DNA of 64,000 nt from Sphingopyxis sp. YR583 (GTDB lineage: Bacteria > Pseudomonadota > Alphaproteobacteria > Sphingomonadales > Sphingomonadaceae). The notes beneath the pieces are model-generated. The model saw only the letters and a list, made by a program, of their open reading frames with translations, made no database searches and was not told the DNA's origin. Where the stretch lies: positions 186,001-250,000 of the forward strand of contig NZ_FNWK01000004.1 of assembly GCF_900108295.1 (NCBI RefSeq), given 5' to 3'. Both the position numbers and the translations under genes were made by a program. Each line of letters starts with the position of its first letter. The first letter of the stretch is position 1. This document shows, piece after piece, positions 19,276-28,203 of this stretch.

Positions 19276-19902
19276 ATGTCACACCGCAAACTGCACCCCG
19301 GCAAGCTGGTGATCGCCAGCCATAATGCGGGCAAGGTGCGCGAAATCCGCGCGCTGCTCGAACCCTATGGGATCGAGCCCGTGTCGGCGGGCGACCTCGG
19401 GCTTCCCGAGCCCGAGGAGACGGGGACGACCTTTCGCGAGAATGCGCTGCTGAAGGCGCATGCGAGTGCGTCGGCATCGGGCCTCCCCGCGCTTGCCGAC
19501 GACAGCGGCCTCGAAGTTGCCGCGCTCGGCGGGCGCCCCGGTGTCTACACCGCCGACTGGGCCGAACGTCAGTCGTTCGAAGGCGAGCCCGGCCGCGACT
19601 GGTATATGGCGATGGGCAAGGTCGAGGGCCTGCTCGCTGAACAGGGGCCGGACGTCGATCGCAGCGCCTGCTTCGTCTGCACCCTCGCGCTCGCCTGGCC
19701 TGACGGCCATGCCGAGCTGTTCGAAGGCCGCGCGCAGGGCAGCCTGACCTGGCCGCCGCGGGGGCTGCTCGGTTTCGGTTATGATCCGGTGTTTGTTCCG
19801 GCCGGTAAATCGCTGACTTATGCGGAAATCGATCCGGCGGAAAAGCATACGATCAGCCACCGGGCGGACGCTTTTGCCAAGCTGGTAGCAGGGGCTTTCT
19901 AG
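19276..19902 (+). CDS. rdgB: XTP/dITP pyrophosphatase (RdgB/HAM1)
   Basis: RdgB removes non-canonical purine nucleoside triphosphates. The 208-residue protein shows the substrate-binding opening [14 protein letters not shown] (near 11-24), [11 protein letters not shown] (near 56-66), [19 protein letters not shown] (near 74-92) and the late GFGYDPVF and ISHRADA motifs. The ATG at 19276 is preferred over the TTG one codon earlier. It is 10 nt upstream of hemW in the same transcript. Confidence 0.95.
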   Translation: MSHRKLHPGKLVIASHNAGKVREIRALLEPYGIEPVSAGDLGLPEPEETGTTFRENALLKAHASASASGLPALADDSGLEVAALGGRPGVYTADWAERQSFEGEPGRDWYMAMGKVEGLLAEQGPDVDRSACFVCTLALAWPDGHAELFEGRAQGSLTWPPRGLLGFGYDPVFVPAGKSLTYAEIDPAEKHTISHRADAFAKLVAGAF

Positions 19903-19911
19903 GCGGCGCTC

Positions 19912-21057
19912 ATGGCCGAACCGCTCGCCCTTTATGTTCACTGGCCGTTTTGCGTCAGCAAATGCCCCTATTGCGACTTCAACAGCCATGTCCGCGAGAG
20001 CGTCGATCAGGCGGTTTGGCGCGAAGCGTTGCTTGCCGATCTGCGACATGAGTCGGCACTGCTGCCGGGGCGCACAGTGGCGTCGATCTTTTTTGGCGGT
20101 GGCACACCCAGCCTGATGCCGCCGGCAACCGTCGCGGCGGTGATCGCGGCGGCGGAGGGGGCATGGGGGCTCGCGGACGATGTCGAGATCACGCTGGAAG
20201 CCAACCCCAATTCGGTCGAGGTCGCCAATTTCGCCGATCTCGCGGCTGCCGGGGTTAATCGCGTGTCGATCGGCGTTCAGAGCTTCGATTCCGAAGTGCT
20301 TGAATTCCTTGGCCGCGCGCACAGCGAGGATGAGGCGCGCCGCGCCATTGCAACGGCGCAGGAGCATTTCGCGCGTGTCAGTTTCGATCTGATCTATGCG
20401 CGGCCCGGTCAGTCGATGGCCGCGTGGGAAGCGGAACTCGCGGGCGCACTCGCCTTCGGCACCGACCATCTCTCGCTCTATCAACTCACGATCGAACCCG
20501 GCACGCGCTTTTGGGCGCTCGCGGCGAAGGGCGATCTGACGATTCCCGACGGCGACACCGCCGCCGACCTGTTCGACGCGACGCAGGTGATGACGCGCGC
20601 CGCAGGGCTGCCGCGTTACGAGGTATCGAACCATGCGCGGATCGGGCAGGAGAGCCGTCACAATCTCGCTTACTGGCGCTACGCCGATTACGCCGGAGTG
20701 GGCCCCGGCGCGCACGGGCGGCGGCTGGCGCAGGCGACCGAACGGCACAAGAAGCCCGAGAATTTCATTTCGGCCGTCGAACGCAACGGTCACGGGCTTA
20801 AGGTCGAAAGCGACTTGCCGGCGCATGAGCGCGCGACCGAGGCGATGCTGATGGGGCTGCGGCTGACCGAAGGGGTCGACCTCGCGCGCATCGAAGCGCG
20901 GAGCGGACTGACGCGCGCGGCCTTCGTCGATGCCGATGCAGTGGCGCGGCTGACCGCGCAGGGGCTGATGCGACAGGATGGCGACCGGCTCGCCGTCACC
21001 GATGACGGCATATTGCTGCTCGACTCGATCCTTTCCGAGGTCGTGCGAACCGGCTAA
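19912..21057 (+). CDS. hemW: Radical-SAM heme chaperone HemW
   Basis: HemW is a radical-SAM protein related to HemN that binds heme and is thought to hand it to client proteins; it is not itself a coproporphyrinogen oxidase. The 381-residue protein has the cluster motif CVSKCPYCDFNSH near residues 15-27 (CX3CX2C), FFGGGTPSL near 61-69 (SAM binding), and RVSIGVQSFDSEVL near 118-131. The absence of the HemN N-terminal extension supports HemW rather than HemN. It sits between rdgB and xerC. Confidence 0.92.
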   Translation: MAEPLALYVHWPFCVSKCPYCDFNSHVRESVDQAVWREALLADLRHESALLPGRTVASIFFGGGTPSLMPPATVAAVIAAAEGAWGLADDVEITLEANPNSVEVANFADLAAAGVNRVSIGVQSFDSEVLEFLGRAHSEDEARRAIATAQEHFARVSFDLIYARPGQSMAAWEAELAGALAFGTDHLSLYQLTIEPGTRFWALAAKGDLTIPDGDTAADLFDATQVMTRAAGLPRYEVSNHARIGQESRHNLAYWRYADYAGVGPGAHGRRLAQATERHKKPENFISAVERNGHGLKVESDLPAHERATEAMLMGLRLTEGVDLARIEARSGLTRAAFVDADAVARLTAQGLMRQDGDRLAVTDDGILLLDSILSEVVRTG

Positions 21058-21079
21058 ACCCGGACGAAGCGAGGCCGAT

Positions 21080-21970
21080 TTGACCGATGCACTGATCCGC
21101 GATTGGGATGCCCATCTGGCGCACGAGAAGCGCCGGTCGGAGCATACGCGCCGTGCCTATATCGCGACCGCCGAACGCTTCTGCGGCTTCCTCTCGCGCC
21201 ACCGCGGCGGTGCGGTCGACGCGCGCATGCTGAAGGCGCTGACCTCGAACGATCTCCGCGCCTATCTCGCCGACCGACGCGCCGAGGGGCTGGGCAATGC
21301 GTCGGCCGCGCGCGAGCTTTCGGCGCTGCGCGGTTTCCTGCGCTTCATCGGCGGAACAAATGCCAGCGTGCCGCAGATGCGCGGGCCGCGCGTCAAAAAG
21401 GGGCTGCCGCGCCCGGTCTCGCCCGCCGAGGCGTTGCAACTCGCGCATGATGTCGAGGACAATGCTCGCGAAGGCTGGGTCGGTGCGCGCGACTTTGCGC
21501 TGCTGCTGCTGCTCTATGGCGCTGGCTTGCGTATCGGCGAGGCTTTGTCGCTAACCGGCGCGGTGATGCCGCTGGGCGATACGTTGCGCGTGATCGGCAA
21601 GCGGAACAAGGCGCGGGTTGTGCCGATCCTGCCTGCGGTCGCGGCGGCGGTTTCGGGCTATGTTGTGGCCTGTCCGTGGCCGATAGCGAAGGACGCTCCG
21701 TTGTTTCTCGGCGCGCGGGGCGGGCCGTTGCAGCCCGGGGTGGTGCGTGCAAGCGTGAGATCGGCGCGGCGTGCGCTGGGTTTACCCGAGCGCACTACGC
21801 CGCATGCGCTGCGCCACAGCTTTGCGACGCATCTGCTCGCGGGCGGAGTGGATTTGCGGAGCCTTCAGGAACTGCTTGGCCATGCAAGTCTCGCCTCGAC
21901 GCAGGTCTATACCGCGGTTGATGCCGCGCATCTGCTCGACATTTACCGGAGCGCGCACCCGCGAGCCTAG
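21080..21970 (+). CDS. xerC: Tyrosine recombinase XerC
   Basis: XerC/XerD resolve chromosome dimers at dif. The 296-residue protein has an N-terminal SAM-like core-binding domain (about 10-90) and a catalytic domain with the R-H-R-H/K-Y residues: YGAGLRIGEAL (first Arg), HALRHSFATHLL (His-Arg), LLGHASLASTQVYT (His and Tyr nucleophile). GAGLR is closer to XerC than to XerD. The start is a TTG at 21080 (23 nt after hemW); a longer frame would overlap hemW by 80 nt. The end overlaps convergent dedA by 4 nt. Confidence 0.85.
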   Translation: MTDALIRDWDAHLAHEKRRSEHTRRAYIATAERFCGFLSRHRGGAVDARMLKALTSNDLRAYLADRRAEGLGNASAARELSALRGFLRFIGGTNASVPQMRGPRVKKGLPRPVSPAEALQLAHDVEDNAREGWVGARDFALLLLLYGAGLRIGEALSLTGAVMPLGDTLRVIGKRNKARVVPILPAVAAAVSGYVVACPWPIAKDAPLFLGARGGPLQPGVVRASVRSARRALGLPERTTPHALRHSFATHLLAGGVDLRSLQELLGHASLASTQVYTAVDAAHLLDIYRSAHPRA

Positions 21971-22572
21971 TCGAGCTGTTTCGGTTTCCAGGTGATAACG
22001 CGGTAAACATAAATCAGGACGAGCGAGCCGATCGCGATCAGCGCCACCGGGCCGACGAAAGCGTCCAGATTGGCGAACTTTCCTCCGAACCAGTTGCCTG
22101 CGCCCGCCAGCGCGGAGATCCAGATCGTGGATCCGGCGGCAGTCCAGATAAGGAACTTCGCCTGATTCATCTTCACCATGCCTGCGGGCAGCGATACCAT
22201 CGTTCGTGCGACGGGCATGAAACGCGCCATGAACACGATCGCGGGCCCGTATTTCAGGAAGAAAGCGTGCAGCCGCTCGACCTCGGCCCAGTCGAGCGTC
22301 AGCCAGCGGCCGTGGCGGTCGACAAAGGGCTTGAGCCGTTCATAGCCGATCCAGCGGCCGATCGCGTACCACACCCAGTTGCCAGCCGTCGTCCCCGCAA
22401 CCGCCACCGCGACGAGCGTCCAGAAATCGAAGCGGCCCTGCGCGACGGCGATGCCGCCGAGCCCCATGATGACCTCTGACGGGATCGGCGGGAACACATT
22501 TTCCAGGAACATGAGGATGAAAATCCCCACATAACCCCAGCTCTGGATCAGGTTCAGGATGAAATCGGTCAT
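21967..22572 (-). CDS. DedA family membrane protein
   Basis: A 201-residue inner-membrane protein of the DedA (SNARE-associated/VTT) family, members of which move lipids such as undecaprenyl phosphate across the membrane. Hydrophobic segments lie near 12-32, 48-68, 135-155 and 170-188, with two re-entrant hairpins. The family motifs are ENVFPPIPSEVIMGLGG (near 24-40) and FMARFMPVARTMVSLPAG (near 114-131), which carries the conserved arginine of DedA proteins. It is downstream of gshB (22-nt gap), same strand. Confidence 0.88.
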   Translation of the reverse strand: MTDFILNLIQSWGYVGIFILMFLENVFPPIPSEVIMGLGGIAVAQGRFDFWTLVAVAVAGTTAGNWVWYAIGRWIGYERLKPFVDRHGRWLTLDWAEVERLHAFFLKYGPAIVFMARFMPVARTMVSLPAGMVKMNQAKFLIWTAAGSTIWISALAGAGNWFGGKFANLDAFVGPVALIAIGSLVLIYVYRVITWKPKQLD

Positions 22573-22594
22573 GGGGAAGGAACGCGCGGGCGCG

Positions 22595-23545
22595 TCAGCC
22601 GATCCGCCGGACGATCGCGTCCCAGATCATCCCCGCCGTATCGCTGTTGTTGAAACGGTCGATCGCGACGATGCCGGTGGGCGAGGTGACGTTGATTTCG
22701 GTCAGCCATTCGCCGCCGATCACATCGATGCCGACGAATACCAGCCCGCGTTCGCGCAGCTGCGGCCCCAGGACGTCGCAAATCTCCTGCTCGCGCGGTG
22801 TCAGTTCGGCCGCCTCGGCATAGCCGCCGACCGCGAGGTTCGATCGAAACTCGCCTTCGCCGGGCTTGCGGTTGATCGCGCCCGCGACCTCGCCGTCGAC
22901 GAGCACGATGCGCTTGTCGCCCTTCGACACGCTCGGCAGGAACTGCTGGACCATGAAGGGTTCGGGCCACACTTGGCCGAACAGCTCGACCAGCGCGCCG
23001 AGATTGCCGCCATCGGCATCGATCTTGAACACCGCCTTGCCGCCATTGCCGTGCAGCGGCTTGATGACGACGGCGCCGTGGCGCGCCTGGAAATCCTTCA
23101 CCGCGTCGAGGTCGCGCGTCACCATCGTCGGCGGCATGAACTCGGGAAAGTCGAGCACGAACACTTTTTCGGGCGCGTTGCGGACCGAGACGGGGTCGTT
23201 GACGACGAGCGTTTCGCCCGCGATGCGCTCGAGCAGCCAGGTGCCGGTGAGATAACCGAGGTCGAAGGGCGGATCCTGCCGCATCAGCACGACATCGATA
23301 TCGCGGCCAAGGTCGAGCAGCACTTCGTCGCCGAACTTGTAATGCGCGCCGGCTTCGCGCTGCGCTTCTACGATGCGGTGCGCCTTCGTCGTCAGCCGTC
23401 CGGCCTCCCACGTCAGCCCGCGCACATCGTAATGATGGAGCTCATAGCCGCGTTCGAGCGCCTTCAGGATCAGGTGGAAACTGCTGTCGCCCCCGATGTT
23501 GATACCGTCCATCGGGTCCATCTGTACTGCGGCGCGCAGGGTCAT
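22595..23545 (-). CDS. gshB: Glutathione synthetase
   Basis: GshB joins glycine to gamma-glutamylcysteine, the second step of glutathione synthesis. The 316-residue ATP-grasp protein opens RAAVQMDPMDGINIGGDSSF, with MRQDPPFD near 88-95, VIKPLHGNGGKAVF near 154-167 (ATP binding) and EINVTSPTGIV near 279-289. The ATG at 23545 has GAGGAAG upstream; a 20-codon longer frame would run into the YraN gene. It lies 10 nt after yraN in a rsmI-yraN-gshB transcript. Confidence 0.95.
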   Translation of the reverse strand: MTLRAAVQMDPMDGINIGGDSSFHLILKALERGYELHHYDVRGLTWEAGRLTTKAHRIVEAQREAGAHYKFGDEVLLDLGRDIDVVLMRQDPPFDLGYLTGTWLLERIAGETLVVNDPVSVRNAPEKVFVLDFPEFMPPTMVTRDLDAVKDFQARHGAVVIKPLHGNGGKAVFKIDADGGNLGALVELFGQVWPEPFMVQQFLPSVSKGDKRIVLVDGEVAGAINRKPGEGEFRSNLAVGGYAEAAELTPREQEICDVLGPQLRERGLVFVGIDVIGGEWLTEINVTSPTGIVAIDRFNNSDTAGMIWDAIVRRIG

Positions 23546-23555
23546 TCGATCTTCC

Positions 23556-23906
23556 TCAAGGTTGCCAGACGTGGACCAGATGGCGCGGCAGGCGTCTTGG
23601 CGCAAGGAGCATCACGTCGATCCTTATGTCATCGCGCGGCCCGGCGAAGCGCGGGCTCAGCATTTCGGCGGCTGCGGCGACGCGGCGCAGGCGATATTGG
23701 TCGACGGCAAGGTCGAGGTCGGCGGCGCGGTCGCGCCATTTGACCTCGATGAAAGCGACGGTGCGCCCTCGGCGGGCGACGAGGTCGACTTCGCCGACGG
23801 GAACGCGCAGCCGTTCGCCGATTATGCGCCAGCCGTGGAAGCGCAGCCACCAAGCTGCAATACGCTCGGCCCGTCGGCCGCGTGCTTCGGCTGCGGCCCG
23901 GTTCAA
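23556..23906 (-). CDS. yraN: YraN family (UPF0102) endonuclease-like protein
   Basis: A 116-residue UPF0102 protein with a restriction-endonuclease-like fold. The family core is visible as GEVDLVARRGRTVAFIEVKWR near residues 38-58, including the D...ExK metal-site pattern, and the N-terminal RGRRAERIAAWWLR helix. The start is a TTG that overlaps the rsmI stop by 4 nt (TTGA), a sign of translational coupling; no ATG gives a full-length domain. The rsmI-yraN pairing is conserved in many proteobacteria. Its cellular role is unsettled. Confidence 0.88.
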   Translation of the reverse strand: MNRAAAEARGRRAERIAAWWLRFHGWRIIGERLRVPVGEVDLVARRGRTVAFIEVKWRDRAADLDLAVDQYRLRRVAAAAEMLSPRFAGPRDDIRIDVMLLAPRRLPRHLVHVWQP

Positions 23907-24775
23907 GCCTGCTCTTTCCCAAAGTCCTTGAGCGCCAGCGCGCGCTCATAGACGTCATGGCGGTCGAGCCCGAAACGTTTCGCGACCGCTTTCGCCGCCT
24001 GCGCGACAGGCTTGTCGGCCATCGCTTCGCGCAGCGCCGCGTCGAGCATATCGTCATCGGCCTCTTCGGCTACCGCTTCGCCCGGCGGGCCGACGACGAC
24101 GACGATCTCGCCCTTTGGCGGTGCGTCGGCATAGCGTGCGGCAAGCTCGGTCAGCGTGCCGGTGACGCATTCCTCGAACATCTTGCTGATCTCGCGCGCG
24201 ACCGCTGCCTCGCGGTTGCCGAGCCCCTCGGCCATCGCCGCGAGCGATGCCGACAGCCGCGGCCCGCTTTCGTAAAAGACCAATGTTGCGCGTAGTCCTG
24301 CAAATTCCGCGAGCGTATCGGCTCGCGCCTTCGCCTTGTTCGGGAGGAAGCCCGCGAACAGGAAGCGGTCGCTTGGCAAGCCCGACAGCGTGATCGCCGC
24401 GATGGCGGCGCAGGGGCCGGGCAGGGTGGTGACGTGGCGTCCTGCCGTGCGTGCATCGCGGACCAGCTTATATCCGGGGTCCGAAATCAGCGGGGTGCCG
24501 GCATCCGACACCAAAACGACAATTTCGCTCTCCATACGCGCAACCAGCGCGGCGCGGGTGCGTTCGTCGCTATGATCATGATAGGGGGTCATCGGCACAC
24601 GCAAACCCAGATGCGACAGCAGCTTCGCGGTCACGCGCGTATCCTCTGCGGCGATTACGCCCGCGGAGGCGAGCGTTTTGGCAGCACGCGGAGTGATGTC
24701 GCCAAGGTTGCCGATGGGCGTCGCGACGATATAGAGACCGGGCAAGGGAGAATCTGAGATGTTCGAATCTGGCAT
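23903..24775 (-). CDS. rsmI: 16S rRNA (cytidine(1402)-2'-O)-methyltransferase
   Basis: RsmI methylates the ribose of C1402 in 16S rRNA. The 290-residue protein shows the tetrapyrrole-methylase fold: GLYIVATPIGNLGDITPRA near 13-31, EDTRVTAKLL near 44-53, VSDAGTPLISDPGYKLV near 88-104 and FLPNKAKAR. A C-terminal helical tail of about 50 residues follows. Its first 17 nt overlap the start of the divergent lipoprotein gene. The downstream genes are yraN and gshB. Confidence 0.95.
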   Translation of the reverse strand: MPDSNISDSPLPGLYIVATPIGNLGDITPRAAKTLASAGVIAAEDTRVTAKLLSHLGLRVPMTPYHDHSDERTRAALVARMESEIVVLVSDAGTPLISDPGYKLVRDARTAGRHVTTLPGPCAAIAAITLSGLPSDRFLFAGFLPNKAKARADTLAEFAGLRATLVFYESGPRLSASLAAMAEGLGNREAAVAREISKMFEECVTGTLTELAARYADAPPKGEIVVVVGPPGEAVAEEADDDMLDAALREAMADKPVAQAAKAVAKRFGLDRHDVYERALALKDFGKEQA

Positions 24776-25973
24776 GACGCCGAAAATGGCAGAAACTACT
24801 GCCCAGCGCCAAAATAATGCATCGCCGCGCCGTCAAATGTTGCGCGGGTTCGGTGTCGTGGCGATGGCAGGGTTCCTCGCGGCGTGTCAGGTCGTCCCGA
24901 AAAGCAATGGCCCCGCGACCCCGCCGCCGCCGACGAACCCCGACGATAACGTCGGCCCCGGCCTGCCCACCGATACCGATCGTCACCGCGTTGCGCTGCT
25001 CGTGCCGCAGACGGGCCCGAACGCCGATGTCGGCACCGCGATCGCCAATGCGACGACGCTCGCGCTGCTCGATTCGCGTACCGAGCGCGTGCGCATCACC
25101 ACCTATGACACCGCGCTCGGCGCCGCCGCGGCGGCGCGGCAGGCGGTTGCCGACGGTAACAAGCTGATCCTCGGGCCTTTGCTCAGCGAAGACGTCACCG
25201 CGGTGGCCCCGGTCGCGCGCGAGGCGAAGGTGCCGGTGCTGAGCTTCTCGAACGACAGCGGCGTCGCGGGCAACGGCGTCTTCATCATGGGCTTCGTCCC
25301 CGGCCAGTCGGTCGAGCGCGTCGTCGCTTTTTCGCGGTCGAAGGGCCATCAGCGCTTCGGCGCGCTCGTCCCCAAGAATGTCTATGGGGACCGCTCGGCG
25401 GCGGCCTTCCGTGCGGCGGTCGCCGAAGCCGGCGGCACGCTCGTCGCGGTCGAAAGCTATGACCGCAGCGCGACGGCGCTCACCGGCGCGGCGCGGCGCC
25501 TCGCCAACGCGGGTGCGATGGATGCGGTGCTGATCGCGGACAGCGGCGGCAACGCCATTCGCGCCGTCCCGGTGATCAAGACGACGGGGAACAAGCAGAT
25601 CCTCGGCACCGAACTTTGGAACACCGACGCCGCGCTCGGCAGCAGCGCGGTGATGCGCGGCGCGTGGTTCGCCAGCGTCTCGGACGGCCTCTACGGACAG
25701 CTTGCGACCAAATATCGCACGCGTTTCGGCAAGGCGCCGTACCGGCTTGCGAGCCTGGGGTATGACTCGGTGCTGCTCACTGTGCGCATTGCGCGCGACT
25801 GGAAACCCGGGACGAATTTCCCCGCGAACCGGCTGCTTGCCGCGGACGGTTTCGGCGGCATCGACGGCATCTTCCGCTTCAGCAATCGCGGGATCGCCGA
25901 GCGCGCGCTCGAGGTCAGTGAGATCGGCGCGGGCGGTTTCCGCGTCGTCGATCCCGCGCCGACCAAATGGTAG
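24759..25973 (+). CDS. Lipoprotein penicillin-binding protein activator (LpoA/LppC-like)
   Basis: A 404-residue lipoprotein with a type I periplasmic-binding-protein fold of the LppC/LpoA C-terminal type, which in E. coli activates PBP1A. The lipobox LAAC is near residues 42-45 after RRQMLRGFGVVAMAGF, and the binding domain runs from VALLVPQTGPNADVGTAI (near 84) to the C terminus. The N-terminal TPR part of E. coli LpoA is absent. The ATG at 24759 has GGGAG 8-9 bases upstream; later in-frame ATGs are possible because the lipobox is unusually far in. It diverges from rsmI with the 5' ends overlapping by 17 nt. Confidence 0.82.
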   Translation: MFESGMTPKMAETTAQRQNNASPRRQMLRGFGVVAMAGFLAACQVVPKSNGPATPPPPTNPDDNVGPGLPTDTDRHRVALLVPQTGPNADVGTAIANATTLALLDSRTERVRITTYDTALGAAAAARQAVADGNKLILGPLLSEDVTAVAPVAREAKVPVLSFSNDSGVAGNGVFIMGFVPGQSVERVVAFSRSKGHQRFGALVPKNVYGDRSAAAFRAAVAEAGGTLVAVESYDRSATALTGAARRLANAGAMDAVLIADSGGNAIRAVPVIKTTGNKQILGTELWNTDAALGSSAVMRGAWFASVSDGLYGQLATKYRTRFGKAPYRLASLGYDSVLLTVRIARDWKPGTNFPANRLLAADGFGGIDGIFRFSNRGIAERALEVSEIGAGGFRVVDPAPTKW

Positions 25974-26119
25974 TGGCAGCGCGGCCACAGTTGGCTCGAA
26001 AAGCGTTATAGAGTGAGCGCGGCGCCCTTTACGGCGGCGCTTTGATCACTATATGACCACCACGCGTGTTTTTGCGTCGATGCTGCACGCCCATTTTAAA
26101 CGACCCAGGAGATACAGCT

Positions 26120-26668
26120 ATACCACCGCCAATGACCCGTCGCCCAATGGCACCGATGCCGCCGAAAAACGGCCCGCGTTACAATGAATTCATCGCCTCC
26201 CCGAAAGTCCGTGTGATCGACGAGGAAGGTGAAAATCTGGGCGTAATGCTGACGGCCGAAGCGATCGAGCAGGCGGCCGAGGTGGGTCTCGACCTGGTGG
26301 AGGTCTCTCCGAACGCCGATCCGCCGGTGTGCAAGTTCCTCGACGTCGGCAAGTTCAAGTACGAGGCGCAGAAAAAGGCGAACCTCGCACGCAAGAGCCA
26401 GAAGACGCAGGAAATCAAAGAGATCAAGATGCGTCCGAACATCGACGATCATGATTTCGACGTGAAGATGAAGAAGGTCTTCGACTTCCTCGAGGAAGGC
26501 GACAAGGTCAAGATGACCATGCGCTTCCGCGGCCGCGAAATGAGCCACACCCAGCTCGGCCTCAACGTGCTCCAGCGCGTCGCCGAACTGACCGCCGAAG
26601 TCGCGAAGGTCGAGGCGCATCCCCGCACCGAAGGCCGTCAGATGCTGATGGTGATCGCACCGAAATAA
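26120..26668 (+). CDS. infC: Translation initiation factor IF-3
   Basis: IF-3 binds the 30S subunit and checks the start codon-initiator tRNA match. The protein shows the N-domain ([18 protein letters not shown]), the linker with [17 protein letters not shown], and the C-domain ending [17 protein letters not shown] place the start at an ATA codon (26120) because AGGAG lies 7 nt before it; the first ATG (26132) is 19 nt from that site. Rare start codons on infC are the known basis of its autoregulation in E. coli (AUU). If the ATG is used, the protein is 4 residues shorter. Confidence 0.85.
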   Translation: MPPPMTRRPMAPMPPKNGPRYNEFIASPKVRVIDEEGENLGVMLTAEAIEQAAEVGLDLVEVSPNADPPVCKFLDVGKFKYEAQKKANLARKSQKTQEIKEIKMRPNIDDHDFDVKMKKVFDFLEEGDKVKMTMRFRGREMSHTQLGLNVLQRVAELTAEVAKVEAHPRTEGRQMLMVIAPK

Positions 26669-26711
26669 GGCTCGCTTGCTGTCCCGGCCCTGCTTTGTAG
26701 CGGGCCGGGGT

Positions 26712-28178
26712 TCATGTTGCGGCGACCACTTCGAATATTTCGCCGTCCCCGTCGAGGATGAACAGCTGCCCGCCCGCTGTCGCGGTGAAGGCGCGTATCC
26801 CATTTATCGTTCCGGCATCGGGAGCGAAATCCGCGCTGCGCAGGGCGTAAGCTGAATAAGGCAACACGCTTGTTGCGCTCAGCAACTGGCCGACGTCGAT
26901 CGTCCAGATTTTGCCCGCGGGGTCGCCGCTGCCAAAAATCAACTGTCCCGCAAGCGAGGCGATCGGTCCATTATAGACCGGCCCGAGGATCAGAGAGTGG
27001 CCCGTTTTCGGTTCAGGGGCACCGCCGGATTCGGGAGCGGGGGCGATGGGAATCTCGAGGATTGGCGTCACCAGGCCCGGCGGAGGGTCGTAATTAAGCT
27101 GGGTGTGACCTGCAAAATAGGGCCAGCCGAAACTGACGAGCGGTCCGTTGATGTCGAGGCGGTTTATTTCCCCCGGGGCGTCGCCAACTCCGTCTTGGTC
27201 GCCGATGAGCAACATGTTGCCGCTGAAAGTTGCGGTGCTCGCACTGAACAGACCTTTTGCGGCCAATTCATAGGAGAATTGAGGGGTCGCGCCGGGCGTC
27301 GGATTGCGACGGATGCGAATGAGCTTGCCAGTGAAATTCCCGTCTTCGTGCGCAACGAGATTCAATCTTTCATAACTGCCGCCGGTGGCGAGATAGAGAT
27401 GGCCGTCGGGGCCAAAGCCCATCCATCCGGCATCCTTGGGCGGATTAAAGGATGAGCCTGCCCGAAAATTGCTGACCTCGATCACATTGCCCGGATTCCC
27501 TGCCTCTACATTGGCGCGGACCAGAGCGCGGACGTGGACGCGGTCCACACCTGTGGAGACATAAAGCAGCCCGTCGCTCGCATAACCGGGCGATGCGGTG
27601 ATGAAGTTCAATCCCAGAAAACCGTCGGGTGGTGTCGGGATGCGGGCATAAAATGTCCGCGTCCCGGTCGCGGGATCGAAATAATAAATATCGCTATCGC
27701 GCTCGGCGACGAACAGGCGCGTATCACCCGGAATCTCGCTCATCGAAACCGGCTGGCTGAAACCGCTGAACACCCGGCGAACGGCGATTCCTTCGCGGCT
27801 GTTGGTGACGGTCATGGTCAGCGGCAAAGATGTCGTGGTGCGCCCGTCGCTGACCGACAAGGTCGCCTGATAGACATTGTTGCCGTCAGCGTCGGCGGGA
27901 TTGTCGAAATCGGGAGCCACGAGGAAATTCAGCAGCCCGGCCCCGGTGATCGAAAAGCGTGCCGCGTCGGGACCGCCCGCGATTGAATAGGTCAGCGGGT
28001 CGCCGTCAGCGTCGCTCGCGGCGGCCTGATAGGAAAGCGCAGCATTTTCGACGAGCGAGACTGACGAACTCGACGTGAATTGGGGCGCGCGATTCTCGGG
28101 AATGGTGACCGGCGGTTCGCTGCCGCCACCGCAACTCGCGAGCAAAAGCAAGGTCGCAGCGGCCATTTTCCTATTCAT
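26712..28178 (-). CDS. Lipoprotein with PQQ sugar-dehydrogenase-like beta propeller and cadherin-like domain
   Basis: A 488-residue predicted lipoprotein (lipobox LASC near residue 15) in two parts. Residues about 30-130 form a putative-Ig/cadherin-like domain with SDADGDPLTYSI and LSVSDGRTTTSLPLTMTV. The rest is a six-bladed glucose/sorbosone dehydrogenase-type propeller, with LFVAERDSDIYYFDP, MGFGPDGHLYLATGGSYE and GWPYFAGHTQLNYDPP as blade motifs. Soluble PQQ aldose dehydrogenases share this fold, but PQQ ligands cannot be confirmed by eye. The start at 28178 gives a clean signal peptide. It lies 25 nt downstream of the NRDE gene. Confidence 0.8.
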   Translation of the reverse strand: MNRKMAAATLLLLASCGGGSEPPVTIPENRAPQFTSSSSVSLVENAALSYQAAASDADGDPLTYSIAGGPDAARFSITGAGLLNFLVAPDFDNPADADGNNVYQATLSVSDGRTTTSLPLTMTVTNSREGIAVRRVFSGFSQPVSMSEIPGDTRLFVAERDSDIYYFDPATGTRTFYARIPTPPDGFLGLNFITASPGYASDGLLYVSTGVDRVHVRALVRANVEAGNPGNVIEVSNFRAGSSFNPPKDAGWMGFGPDGHLYLATGGSYERLNLVAHEDGNFTGKLIRIRRNPTPGATPQFSYELAAKGLFSASTATFSGNMLLIGDQDGVGDAPGEINRLDINGPLVSFGWPYFAGHTQLNYDPPPGLVTPILEIPIAPAPESGGAPEPKTGHSLILGPVYNGPIASLAGQLIFGSGDPAGKIWTIDVGQLLSATSVLPYSAYALRSADFAPDAGTINGIRAFTATAGGQLFILDGDGEIFEVVAAT

Positions 28179-28203
28179 GTCAGTTTCCCCGTCGGGGATT
28201 AGG

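Noticed and set aside
20978..21079. Longer N terminus for xerC starting at an ATG at 20978
   Set aside because: It would overlap hemW by 80 nt and adds sequence unlike the family.
21080..21970. Tyrosine recombinase as an island or phage integrase
   Set aside because: Length, motifs and its place after rph-rdgB-hemW fit housekeeping XerC; no mobile genes nearby.
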